Positions 1 through 9,112 of a stretch of DNA of 64,000 bases are shown one piece after another. The notes beneath the pieces were generated by a model. It worked only from the letters and a program-made list of their open reading frames with translations, was not told the origin of the DNA and made no database searches. A program made the position numbers and the translations under genes. Where the stretch lies: assembly GCA_023819375.1 (NCBI GenBank), contig JAMWDI010000003.1:62001-126000 (forward strand). Direction: 5' to 3'. The DNA comes from Candidatus Omnitrophota bacterium. GTDB taxonomy: Bacteria > Ratteibacteria > UBA8468 > B48-G9 > JAFGKM01. The stretch's first letter is position 1. Each line of letters starts with the position of its first letter.

Positions 1-2
1 TT

Positions 3-1022
3 TTTAAAGAAAGAAAAGAATTGTTAAATCATATTTTACGAAAGATAGTAATTTTTATGGGGGGGACTGCTGGGAATATCAGGATTTATAATTCAAAAAC
101 AAAAAGTTTAGTGCTTATAGGGAGTTATGGAACAAGTAAAAGGTATAAAGGGGATAAAAAAAGTTTAAAAATTGGAGAAAGTATTTCAGGAGTTGTTTTT
201 CAAAAAAATAAACTTGTTGTTGTTAAGGACTTAAGAAAAAGTAAGAGATATTTAAAATTGTCGCTTGCTTTAGAGAGTAAAATGATTTCTCTTATATCAG
301 CACCTTTAACAATATTTAACAAAAAATTAGGCGTTTTTAGTTTGTATTATTCTTATCCTAAAAATTTTACACAGCTGGAAAAAGAAATTTTTAAATTGCT
401 TGCAAATTTTGTGTCTCTTATAATAAGCACCCAAAACATTTACTATGAACTTAGTGATGCTTATGTTGGAATAATAAAGATGATAATTAAAGCGCTTGAA
501 GAAAAAGATTTATATTTAAAAGGACATTCGGAAAAGGTTAAAAAGTATGCCCTTCTAATAGGGAAAAAAATTGGACTTGATGAATTTCAATTAGAACAAC
601 TCTCTGACCTTACTACATTACATGATACAGGGAAATTGCTTATTGATGAAAAAATTTTAAATAAACCAGGAACACTTGATAATAAGGAATGGGAAATAAT
701 AAAAAAACATCCTGAAACGGGAGCAAAAATAATTTCACAGATAAGAAGATTTAAAAATGGAATAAGCATAATAAAACATCATCATGAAAGAGTAAATGGA
801 AAAGGGTATCCAAATGGTATAAATGGTTCTAAAATACCTCTTCTGGCTAAAATTGTTTCAGTTGCAGATGCTATTGATGCTATGCTATCACCAAGACCTT
901 ATAGAAAACCCCTATCTATAGAAGAAGTTAAACAGGAATTAATAAAAAATAGTGGGACGCAATTCGATCCTCAAATTGTTAAAGTGGCTCTTGAACTTAT
1001 AAATGAAGGAAAGATAAAATAG
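3..1022 (+). CDS. GAF + HD-GYP domain protein, probable c-di-GMP phosphodiesterase (5' truncated by window edge)
   Basis: The ORF track starts this at a TTG at base 21, but the frame is open to the window edge (…FKERKELLNHIL…). That TTG has no Shine-Dalgarno and falls inside what looks like the first GAF helix, so the real start is probably outside the window. The N-terminal ~140 residues look like a GAF sensor domain. The C-terminal ~190 residues are an HD-GYP phosphodiesterase domain: GHSEKVKKYA, the HD pair in LHDTGKL, HHHERVNGKGYPNG and the late VADAIDAM. The GYP triad is intact; the usual HHExxDGxGYP Asp is Asn here. Family members hydrolyse cyclic di-GMP in the cytoplasm. The GAF ligand is unknown. 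No co-transcribed partner is visible downstream. Confidence 0.85.
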   Translation, partial: FKERKELLNHILRKIVIFMGGTAGNIRIYNSKTKSLVLIGSYGTSKRYKGDKKSLKIGESISGVVFQKNKLVVVKDLRKSKRYLKLSLALESKMISLISAPLTIFNKKLGVFSLYYSYPKNFTQLEKEIFKLLANFVSLIISTQNIYYELSDAYVGIIKMIIKALEEKDLYLKGHSEKVKKYALLIGKKIGLDEFQLEQLSDLTTLHDTGKLLIDEKILNKPGTLDNKEWEIIKKHPETGAKIISQIRRFKNGISIIKHHHERVNGKGYPNGINGSKIPLLAKIVSVADAIDAMLSPRPYRKPLSIEEVKQELIKNSGTQFDPQIVKVALELINEGKIK

Positions 1023-1087
1023 TAATTAAATCTTCTGTTTATTTTCAGGTAAAATTTTAAATAAATTATTTGAGAAAAGGATATAAT

Positions 1088-4000
1088 ATGAAAGCAATAT
1101 TTAAAAATTTATGTCCCAATTGTGGTGGAGATATAAGTTCTGAGCGATTTGAAAAGGCCTTACCCTGTGAGAAATGTTTATTAAATGAAGGTAAACTGGG
1201 TGAAATTATTTCTTTAAAAGAAGAAATAAGAGCTTGGGAAGAACATTTTGAAAAGGGAATAGGATTTAAACCATGGGGATTACAGATAACTTGGGCAAAA
1301 AGAGTTTTAAGGGGTGTTTCTTTTGCTCTTCTTGCACCAACCGGTATTGGTAAGACTTCTTTTGGAATTTCTATGGCTGCATTTCTTGCAAAAAAAGGGA
1401 AAAAATCTTATATTGTTGCACCAACAAAATTACTTGTTGAACAGATTTTTGAGAGAACAAAAAATTTTGATATAAGTGAGGAAAAAATTTTGTTTTTTGG
1501 AGATGAAACAGGTAAAAGCAAAAGGGAAAAGTTAGAAAAACTTAAAAATGGAAATTTTAATATACTTATTACAACTTCAATGTTTCTTTATAAAAATTAT
1601 CAATTTATTCCCAAAAATTTTGATTTTATTTTTGTTGATGATGTTGATTCTTTTCTTAAAACGGCAAAGAATGTTGATAAATGTCTTATATTATTGGGTT
1701 TTGATGAAGATGATATTAAAAATGCCTTTGAATTAATAAAAATTAAAGGGGAAAAAGAAAAAAGTGATGAGGACTGGCAAAAAATAGAAATTATTTCAAA
1801 TAAATTGAAAGAAAAAAAAGAAAAAGTTAAAGGAGTTTTTGTTGTATCATCAGCAACTTCAAATCCAAAATCTAATCGTGTTAAATTGTTTAGAGAATTA
1901 CTTGGTTTTGAAGTAGGTGTTCCTACTTTTTATCTAAGAAATGTTGTTGATGTTTACACAGAAGAAAATTTGTTGATTGAATATATAAAAAAATTAGGGA
2001 AAGGAGGGCTTTTATTTTTATCATCTGAAAAAGGAAGGGAAAGTATAAGAGAAATTAGAGAATTGCTTTTAAAAGAAAATATTAATGTAGTTTCCTATGA
2101 AGAAATAGATGATGAAAAAATAAGAGAGTTTAGAGAAGGTAGAATAGATCTTTTTGTTGGAATTTCTTCATTTAGAAATCCTCTTGCGAGAGGTCTTGAT
2201 TTGCCTGATGCAGTTAGATATGCGATTTTTTACGGAGTTCCAAAGATACAGATTTCGTTAAAATTTGAGCAAAATCTCTCCCATCTTTTCTGGGCTCTGT
2301 CCTCTATAAGAGCACAAATAGTTAAAAAGTATCCAGAGTATGATGCAAAAATAACAAATTATCTTAATCAGTTAAAGAAGTATCAACATCTATCCGAAGA
2401 ATTTATTAATCAGAGAGAGAATTTAAAAAATAAGATAGATTTGTTAAGAAAAGAGATTGGGAAATTTTTTTCAGAAGACAAAATTCTTGATCTTTTAAAA
2501 AATTCTGAAGAGTTAACTTTGAAATATATAGATGGAGAATATGTTCTCTCAATTTCTGATGTTACAGGTTATCTTCAGGCAAGTGGAAGAACTTCGAGAA
2601 TGTTTGCTGGTGGGATAACAAAAGGTTTATCTTTAATTATAGTTGACGATAAATCTGTTTTTTTACATCTTCGAAAAAGGACAAAATGGCTTTTTGAAGA
2701 CATTGAATTTGTTAATATAAGAGAAGTCAATTTGAACTCTATTTTGGAAGAAATAGATAATGATAGAAAAAAACTTAAGGAATTTTTTGAAAGGAAAATA
2801 CCTGTAGCAACTAAAAGCCCTTTAAAAGTTGTTCTTGTTATAGTTGAATCTCCTAATAAGGCAAGAACAATTGCAAACTTTTTTGGGAAACCAATAAGAA
2901 GGAGAGTAGGAGAACATGAAGTTTATGAGATTTGTATAGAAGATAGGTATTTAATGATTACTTCTTCTTTTGGTCATATTCTTGATTTAACTACTAAAGA
3001 AGGTTTTCATGGGGTTTTTGTTAATGGAGAAGTTATCCCTGTTTATGAACCGATAGAGGGTAAAGAGGATATAATAGAAGTGCTAAGGAAGAGTGCCTTT
3101 GAAGTTGAACAGGTACTTGTTGCAACAGATCCTGATACAGAAGGAGAAAAAATAGGGTGGGATATAAAAGAAATTCTTAAACCTTATATAGATGACATTA
3201 GAAGGATGGAATTTCACGAAGTTACAAAGAAGGCGATTGTTAATTCTATAAAAAATCCAAGGGATTTTAATCTTGATCTGGTAAAAGCACAAATTTTAAG
3301 AAGAATTGCGGATAGATGGATAGGTTTTGAATTTTCACATCTACTTTTTAAAGTTTTTTCAAATTTAAATCTTTCTGCTGGAAGAGTTCAAACACCTGTT
3401 CTTGGTTGGATAATTGAAAGAGAAAAGGAATATTTTAAAAAGATATATAAAGTTTTTGTAACTGTAAGAAAAAACGGTAAGAGAATAAGATTAAGTTTTG
3501 AATTTGAAAAACCATATGAGGCATATAAATTTATAAAAGAGGCTGAAGAAATTGAAATAAAAAAGATAGGTGAGAAAGAGGAAATAATTCATCCTTTACC
3601 GCCATACAGAACAGATACAATGTTAAAAGATGCAAGTGATTTTTATAAATTTTCTTTACCCTTTACAATGGAACTTGCTCAAAATTTATTTGAACTTGGA
3701 TATATAACATACCATAGAACAGATTCTTTGAGAGTTTCAGATACTGGCATTTCTTTGGCATATGAATTTATTAAAGAAGAATTTGGGTCTGAATACTTTC
3801 AGAAAAGAATATGGGGTGAAGGTGGAGCACATGAGTGTATAAGACCAACCCGAATTATTGAACCAGAAGAGTTGTATTCTATGCTTTACAGTGGACAAAT
3901 AGAGGGGTTAAGAAAAGAACATTTATTACTTTACACTATGATATTTAATAGGTTTATTGGAAGTCAGATGAGGTCTGTTAAAGTAAAGATTGAAGATTAT

Positions 4001-4531
4001 ATTATTAGAATTTATGGAAAAGAAGAAAAAATCAGTTTAATCACACAAATTATAGAAGATGGTTTTAATAAAATTTCTCATATAGAAGTTTATCCAAGTA
4101 TGGAAGGAATATATGGTTCTGGAGATTTTGAAAAGAAGATTGTAAAATTGCCAAAAGCAAACAGATATACTCAAGGAGAACTTGTATTTAAAATGAAAGA
4201 AAGAGGAATAGGAAGGCCATCTACCTATGCAACAATTATAGAAAAATTACTTGAGAGGAAATATGTGATTGAAGAAAAAGGATATCTTGTACCAACAGAA
4301 TTAGGATGGCAAGTTTATATGTTTCTTCAAAAAAGGAAGGAAATACAAGAATTTTTGAAGGAAGAATTTACAAGAAAACTTGAAGAACTTATGGATATGG
4401 TTGAAAATGGAAAAATGGATTATAATATTATCTTGAAGGAACTTCTACAGCAAATACTTAAAGCCAGGAAAAAAGGAATTTTGCCTGTACAGAGTGCTTA
4501 TAATAAGGATTTAAAATTTAAAGATATTTAA
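1088..4531 (+). CDS. rgy: Reverse gyrase
   Basis: ATP-dependent enzyme that introduces positive supercoils, and the hallmark of (hyper)thermophiles. I prefer the ATG at 1088 (1147 aa) over the track's TTG at 1070 because AAAGG lies 7 bases upstream of it. Order: N-terminal zinc finger (CPNCGG…CEKC), SF2 helicase-like domain with Walker A APTGIGKTS (~83-91), DDVD box (~184), SAT motif and motif VI-like GRTSRMFAGG. The topoisomerase IA half follows, with Toprim IVESPNKAR (Glu ~587), ATDPDTEGE (Asp ~681/683) and the catalytic tyrosine in GYITYHRTDS (Tyr ~875). I see no second Cys4 finger in the topoisomerase part. The length is normal for bacterial reverse gyrases (about 1100-1200 aa). The 3' end overlaps the convergent M23 peptidase gene by 14 bp. 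Both halves look intact, so it should be active. Confidence 0.97.
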   Translation: MKAIFKNLCPNCGGDISSERFEKALPCEKCLLNEGKLGEIISLKEEIRAWEEHFEKGIGFKPWGLQITWAKRVLRGVSFALLAPTGIGKTSFGISMAAFLAKKGKKSYIVAPTKLLVEQIFERTKNFDISEEKILFFGDETGKSKREKLEKLKNGNFNILITTSMFLYKNYQFIPKNFDFIFVDDVDSFLKTAKNVDKCLILLGFDEDDIKNAFELIKIKGEKEKSDEDWQKIEIISNKLKEKKEKVKGVFVVSSATSNPKSNRVKLFRELLGFEVGVPTFYLRNVVDVYTEENLLIEYIKKLGKGGLLFLSSEKGRESIREIRELLLKENINVVSYEEIDDEKIREFREGRIDLFVGISSFRNPLARGLDLPDAVRYAIFYGVPKIQISLKFEQNLSHLFWALSSIRAQIVKKYPEYDAKITNYLNQLKKYQHLSEEFINQRENLKNKIDLLRKEIGKFFSEDKILDLLKNSEELTLKYIDGEYVLSISDVTGYLQASGRTSRMFAGGITKGLSLIIVDDKSVFLHLRKRTKWLFEDIEFVNIREVNLNSILEEIDNDRKKLKEFFERKIPVATKSPLKVVLVIVESPNKARTIANFFGKPIRRRVGEHEVYEICIEDRYLMITSSFGHILDLTTKEGFHGVFVNGEVIPVYEPIEGKEDIIEVLRKSAFEVEQVLVATDPDTEGEKIGWDIKEILKPYIDDIRRMEFHEVTKKAIVNSIKNPRDFNLDLVKAQILRRIADRWIGFEFSHLLFKVFSNLNLSAGRVQTPVLGWIIEREKEYFKKIYKVFVTVRKNGKRIRLSFEFEKPYEAYKFIKEAEEIEIKKIGEKEEIIHPLPPYRTDTMLKDASDFYKFSLPFTMELAQNLFELGYITYHRTDSLRVSDTGISLAYEFIKEEFGSEYFQKRIWGEGGAHECIRPTRIIEPEELYSMLYSGQIEGLRKEHLLLYTMIFNRFIGSQMRSVKVKIEDYIIRIYGKEEKISLITQIIEDGFNKISHIEVYPSMEGIYGSGDFEKKIVKLPKANRYTQGELVFKMKERGIGRPSTYATIIEKLLERKYVIEEKGYLVPTELGWQVYMFLQKRKEIQEFLKEEFTRKLEELMDMVENGKMDYNIILKELLQQILKARKKGILPVQSAYNKDLKFKDI

Positions 4532-5684
4532 TGTATAGATTTTTTATTTTTTCAAAATCTTTTTTATACTTTTCTGGAATATTCTTTTCTGGAACAAATT
4601 TAATTTTTAAGAAATTTATAAACTTTCCATCTTTTTTTATTCTAAAATCAAGATGAGGCCCTGTTGCTATCCCAGTCATTCCAACATATCCAATAACTTC
4701 TCCTTTTTTGACTTTAACTCCCTTTTTTATATTTTTTTCAAATTTGCTTAAATGACCGTAATAAGAAATATAACCATTTGGATGTTTTATTTTGATACAA
4801 TTTCCATATCCTCCAAGATAACCAGAGAAGATTACCACACCATTCCCTATTGCAGATACAGGTGTTCCAACTGGCGCAGAATAGTCTATACCAAGATGTG
4901 GCCTGTAAACTTTATATATAGGATGAAATCTTGATTTACTAAAAAAGGATGTTATTTTTCTATAAGATAAAGGGGCTTTCAGAAAACCGGATTCTAAACC
5001 TTTTCCATTTTCGTCGAAATAACCTTTGATTTCTTCTTTTTCAAAATAAAAGCCATAAAATTTTTGATTAGTATTTTCATATTTTCCAGCAATAACTTTT
5101 ATGTCTTTCAAGATATTTCCATCTTTGTCTGTTAAAGATTCCCATATAATTGAAAAAGAATCGCCATTTTGACAATCTGTTAAAAAATCTAATTTTGATT
5201 CAAAAATTTCAGCAAATTGTATTATTATTTCAGGATTTATTTTTAGATTTGTCATACTCTCATATAGCGAATTCTTAATATTTCCTTTTATATAAAATGT
5301 TTTTCTGTAAGTTGGAATTTTTTCTTTATAGGCAAAAAAATCTTCTGTTTTGGGATCTCTTTCTACAATACAGTACTCAAATGGTCTATTGAAATATCTG
5401 AATTTTAAAAATTTATTGTTTTTATCAAAATATAGTTGCCAAATATCCCCTATTTTACTTTTTTCAGGGTTGAATACCTCTTTTAGTTTTAAAATTATTT
5501 CATCATATTCTTTACCTGAAATTTCATACCTTTTTAGAATATCGCCTATGGTATCTCCTTTTTTTATTTCTCCTTCAAAAAATTTATGGTTTTTTGTTAT
5601 CTTTATTTGTGAAAGTTTAAAGAGTGGATAATAAATTATGAATGTCAAAAGTAAAAAAATAAATGTTTTAAATCTTTTATTCAT
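4518..5684 (-). CDS. M23-family metallopeptidase (MepM/OapA-like murein hydrolase)
   Basis: The N-terminus has one hydrophobic anchor or signal (residues ~7-25), followed by an OapA/LysM-like region (GDTIGDILKRY) and a C-terminal peptidase M23 domain. M23 signatures are HLGIDYSAPVGTPV (first zinc ligands), YYGHL (catalytic His) and GPHLDF. The last is normally HxH; here the second His, a zinc ligand, is Asp, a variant that also occurs in some other M23 proteins as far as I recall. The predicted role is periplasmic cleavage of peptidoglycan cross-links. It is the last gene of the minus-strand operon with the Gld-like ABC exporter, overlapping the DUF4340 gene by 8 bp, which suggests a linked envelope function. 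Activity could be lost or altered by the His-to-Asp change. Confidence 0.87.
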   Translation of the reverse strand: MNKRFKTFIFLLLTFIIYYPLFKLSQIKITKNHKFFEGEIKKGDTIGDILKRYEISGKEYDEIILKLKEVFNPEKSKIGDIWQLYFDKNNKFLKFRYFNRPFEYCIVERDPKTEDFFAYKEKIPTYRKTFYIKGNIKNSLYESMTNLKINPEIIIQFAEIFESKLDFLTDCQNGDSFSIIWESLTDKDGNILKDIKVIAGKYENTNQKFYGFYFEKEEIKGYFDENGKGLESGFLKAPLSYRKITSFFSKSRFHPIYKVYRPHLGIDYSAPVGTPVSAIGNGVVIFSGYLGGYGNCIKIKHPNGYISYYGHLSKFEKNIKKGVKVKKGEVIGYVGMTGIATGPHLDFRIKKDGKFINFLKIKFVPEKNIPEKYKKDFEKIKNLYIKYL

Positions 5685-7005
5685 TTTTTTTCGTTTTCAA
5701 AAAGAAATTTTCATCCTTATCAATTTTGGGATAATTGTCAGATGATATTGTAAAAATTATTTTTCTTTTAGGATGGTAACAATAAATTTCTTTATCTACT
5801 TTTTTTCCAAAATATATTTCTGTTTTCTTTCTTCCATCAAAAACAGAAATTTTTAATGGGGGTGTAGAAAGAGAATAATTATTTAGATTTTTTTCAGAAT
5901 ATTCAAGGAAGTTTTCAATTTCAAGATTTTTAAGATCTTCAAGAAATTCTTCAACTTTTTCTTTTGAAATTCTTTTTTTTCTATCTTTTTCAAAGAAATA
6001 ATCTTCTTTTATTTTAACTATTTTTAATTCTTTCCCATTTTTTGTTATTGAAAATTCAGCCACATCAGAGACAGAAAATTCAAAAAGTTTTTTATATCTT
6101 AAATCGTTTATATTTTCAGATATATCCTCTAATAGATTTTTTTCTACTTTAAATATGTATGGCTTTAGAGAATTTTTACAGTAATAACTATCATTGACTT
6201 TTTTACCAAAATGTAAAAAATATTTATTTTCCTTTGTTTTCAATGAAATTAAAACTTCTGGCTTTTCAAGTCCACATTCTTTTTCGGATTTTTCTTCTTC
6301 AAATGATTGGACTTTTCCATTTACTATTTTTTCTATAAAATTTTCAATTTTATCTTTATCAGCCCAGTCATTTATCGGATAATCTATATTCCAAATCTCA
6401 TCTTTCTTGGTAAAATGAAATCCAGTTTTAGCCTTTTTTACTTCAATTTCTTCTATATCTGATTTAGTAATTTCTGCAGGTATTATTCTTTTATCTCTTA
6501 AGTCAAATATATTTTTTTCAAAAATTTCTTTTAAATCCCATTTTGAAATTAAAAAAACCTCTCTTTTATCTGTGGAAGCGTACAAATAACTTCCTGATGG
6601 AGTTTCATCTCCAACAAAAAGGAAAAGTTTTTGATTGTCTTCGCAAATCATTAAAAGTTTTTCAGGTTTTTCAAGACCATATTGTTTTAAATCTTCAACT
6701 TCTCCAAGGTTTCTTTCCATCTCAAGAGATAATATTTTGTTTATTAAACTTTCAATTTCATTTCTATCACATTCATAATTTTTTTCTTTAATAATCCAGA
6801 AATTGTCAGATTTAAGAATTTCTATTTCTTTTTCTTTATCTTTTATAAAAATAGAATTAATTTTGTCTTTCTCACCAATAAATATCTTTTTGCTTTCTTG
6901 TTTTTTCTTTATCCTTTTGGGCTCAGTTTTTGTTAAATAAAAATAAAACCCTGAAAATAAAATCAAAATTATAAAAAGTGCAAGTGTTTTTTTATATCCT
7001 TTCAT
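5677..7005 (-). CDS. DUF4340 domain protein, periplasmic, membrane-anchored
   Basis: 442 aa with a single N-terminal transmembrane helix (~6-24), then a long extracytoplasmic, Lys/Glu-rich, beta-rich region with two or three similar DUF4340-type units (recurrent …LEKPEKLL…/…LEKPEVLI… and FxGKKV segments). DUF4340 proteins are commonly encoded next to GldG-like auxiliary proteins of ABC-2 exporters, exactly as here: the GldG-like gene ends 5 bp upstream. The molecular role of the family is not established. It is probably a periplasmic component of the exporter complex. No catalytic motif is visible. Confidence 0.8.
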   Translation of the reverse strand: MKGYKKTLALFIILILFSGFYFYLTKTEPKRIKKKQESKKIFIGEKDKINSIFIKDKEKEIEILKSDNFWIIKEKNYECDRNEIESLINKILSLEMERNLGEVEDLKQYGLEKPEKLLMICEDNQKLFLFVGDETPSGSYLYASTDKREVFLISKWDLKEIFEKNIFDLRDKRIIPAEITKSDIEEIEVKKAKTGFHFTKKDEIWNIDYPINDWADKDKIENFIEKIVNGKVQSFEEEKSEKECGLEKPEVLISLKTKENKYFLHFGKKVNDSYYCKNSLKPYIFKVEKNLLEDISENINDLRYKKLFEFSVSDVAEFSITKNGKELKIVKIKEDYFFEKDRKKRISKEKVEEFLEDLKNLEIENFLEYSEKNLNNYSLSTPPLKISVFDGRKKTEIYFGKKVDKEIYCYHPKRKIIFTISSDNYPKIDKDENFFLKTKKNE

Positions 7006-7010
7006 TTTAT

Positions 7011-8339
7011 TTAGTAAATCAATCTTCTTCTTATGGTTATAAAAGTTCCAGAAAATATTATCAGAACAGGTATAATTATGACAGAATAAAAAAACAGAAA
7101 TTTGCCTGCTTTCTGTGATGCAATAAGCGGTTGATTTTCTTCCTTTTTACTTCTTATTGATATTAAAATTTCTTCCTCGCCAAGATAATTTATAGTATTC
7201 AACACAAAGTCTTTATTTCCTGAAAGATTTATAAATTTGTCTGTGATAAAATCAGAATCTCCAAAAACAGCAATTTTAGCCTTTTCACCCTCTTTTATTT
7301 CTTTCTCAACTATTACACAACATGGAATTGGTCCTTTTTCATCAGAATTTTCATCATATTTGACCTTTCCTTTTTCTAAATCTTTCATATTTTTTTCAGC
7401 CCATGAAGCACTACTTGTTCTTGCCAAGATATCTCCTTTAATTTCTGACGGTAGGTTGTCTTTAAGTTTTACACTTCTTACAGTTGAAAAAATGCAGGCA
7501 ACATTGAAATCTTTAGTAATTTCGTGATATGGATAATCCATAATTAAAGGAGTTAAAGCATCTCCAAGAAATCTTCTACTTGCAAGATCAATTATAATGT
7601 CGTTTTCTATTTTAATTCCATAAGAATCAAGAAATTTTGTAATATTGGGATAATTCCCTGGTTCAAGAAAAAGTAAAAGTTTTTTCCCTTTTTCAAGATA
7701 ATTTTTTACTTCTTCTAATTCCTTATCCATAAAGTCAATTTGAGGGCCACAGATTATTAAAATATCGCAATCATAAGGGATCCCATCTCTCAAAATTAAT
7801 ATTTCTTTAATTTCATAATTTTCTTCCTCAAGTTGTCTTTTTAATAAATCCAACTCTTCTAATTTTTTTTCTCCATGGCCACCTGTGAAACATAAATTTT
7901 TCTTTTTTCTTTTAGTTAATTTTAAAATTGCGGAGGTTATATCTTTTTCTTCGGAAGAATAAATTTTTTCATAATTTTCTCCTGATTTGATAAGAATTGT
8001 GTCATAACTTGTAATACCATATTGCTTTGCAAGAAGAACTTCTCTATCAAGATCAAGAAATTTATAGTTTATAAATTTAGAGTTTGTTTTGTATTGTTCA
8101 AGAAGGTCTTTCAATTTTTCATTTATTTTTTCTCTATAAAAGACGAGGATTTCAACAGGAGTATTTAAATTTTTAATTATTTTTTTTGTTTGAGGAGAAA
8201 TTGAATGGATTTTTTCTTTTGTTAGATCAATTCTTTTATAATATTTAAAGGAAATTAAATTGACAAAAATAATAATTCCGAGAAATAATAAAACCATTAA
8301 AGTTGCATTTAGTCTGTAAAAAAATTTTTTTTCAACCAT
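7011..8339 (-). CDS. GldG-like ABC exporter auxiliary protein (ABC_transp_aux family)
   Basis: 442 aa with transmembrane helices near the N-terminus (~12-30) and C-terminus (~412-432) flanking a large extracytoplasmic domain. The segment RIDLTKEKIHSISPQTKKI is typical of the GldG/ABC_transp_aux family, and LCFTGGHGEKKLEEL fits the conserved second block. In gliding Bacteroidetes, GldA/F/G form an ABC complex; in other phyla homologous sets have unassigned substrates. The gene starts with ATG (weak AGGGG upstream) 3 bp after the permease gene and runs into the DUF4340 gene after 5 bp, so it sits inside one transcription unit. Gliding motility should not be inferred from this set alone. Confidence 0.85.
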   Translation of the reverse strand: MVEKKFFYRLNATLMVLLFLGIIIFVNLISFKYYKRIDLTKEKIHSISPQTKKIIKNLNTPVEILVFYREKINEKLKDLLEQYKTNSKFINYKFLDLDREVLLAKQYGITSYDTILIKSGENYEKIYSSEEKDITSAILKLTKRKKKNLCFTGGHGEKKLEELDLLKRQLEEENYEIKEILILRDGIPYDCDILIICGPQIDFMDKELEEVKNYLEKGKKLLLFLEPGNYPNITKFLDSYGIKIENDIIIDLASRRFLGDALTPLIMDYPYHEITKDFNVACIFSTVRSVKLKDNLPSEIKGDILARTSSASWAEKNMKDLEKGKVKYDENSDEKGPIPCCVIVEKEIKEGEKAKIAVFGDSDFITDKFINLSGNKDFVLNTINYLGEEEILISIRSKKEENQPLIASQKAGKFLFFYSVIIIPVLIIFSGTFITIRRRLIY

Positions 8340-8342
8340 ATT

Positions 8343-9110
8343 TTAACCCCTGTATTTTTTTGAAATAAGAATTCTTAAAGTTAAAAAAGAGAAAAAGAGA
8401 ATAATACTAAGATAGAAAACTAAATCCCTTGTGTCAAATATCCCTTTAGGAAAATTTTCATAATGAGTGTAAATAGAAATGAATTCAAAAAATTTTGCAT
8501 ATTTAGGACCGACAATTTCAGAGATCCAACCGATAATCCAGAAAAGTAGAGAAATACCGAAAGTAATTATTGCAGAGACGACTTGACTTTCTGTAAGTGA
8601 AGATATAAAAATACCAATTGAAATGAAACTTGCTCCAAGAAGTAAAAGGCCAAAGTAACTATTCAATATTACCATTTTGTCATAATTTATCCATTTTTCA
8701 AGAATAAAAATATAAAAAGATGGGATTAAAATCATTATAAAAAAGATGAAAAAGCAAGAGAGAAATTTACCCCAATAAATATCTGGATCTTTTAAAGGAT
8801 AAGTAAAAAGAAGTTCAATTGTTCCTATTCTTTTTTCTTCAGAAAATAATCTCATTGTAAGGAGTGGTAAAACAAAAAGGGAAGTTACAGCCATATTGTG
8901 AAATAACGGTCTTATAAGCATTTCTTCAGGTGTTAAAGTAAAATAGGGATAAGGATATCCAGCATATCTCATAGATATAAGTGAATAGTAAGCAAAAAGG
9001 GCATAAAATATAAAACCAGTTATGACATTGAAAATTAGAATAACAACATATGCGATTGGAGAAATAAAATATGTTTTAAGTTCTTTTTTAAAAACTGGAT
9101 ATAAATTCAT
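8343..9110 (-). CDS. ABC-2 type permease (GldF-like)
   Basis: 255 aa with about six hydrophobic helices and the ABC-2 family core: MRLFSEEKRIGTIELLFTYP matches the conserved 'E(R)xxGTxExLLxxP' region of these permeases. It should form the membrane channel with the adjacent ATPase. Start: ATG with AAAGGA six bases upstream; that Shine-Dalgarno overlaps the stop codon of the ATPase gene, so translation is probably coupled. The substrate is unknown. The presence of GldG-like and DUF4340 genes downstream favours an envelope-associated exporter over a drug pump. Confidence 0.9.
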   Translation of the reverse strand: MNLYPVFKKELKTYFISPIAYVVILIFNVITGFIFYALFAYYSLISMRYAGYPYPYFTLTPEEMLIRPLFHNMAVTSLFVLPLLTMRLFSEEKRIGTIELLFTYPLKDPDIYWGKFLSCFFIFFIMILIPSFYIFILEKWINYDKMVILNSYFGLLLLGASFISIGIFISSLTESQVVSAIITFGISLLFWIIGWISEIVGPKYAKFFEFISIYTHYENFPKGIFDTRDLVFYLSIILFFSFLTLRILISKKYRG

Positions 9111-9112
9111 TT

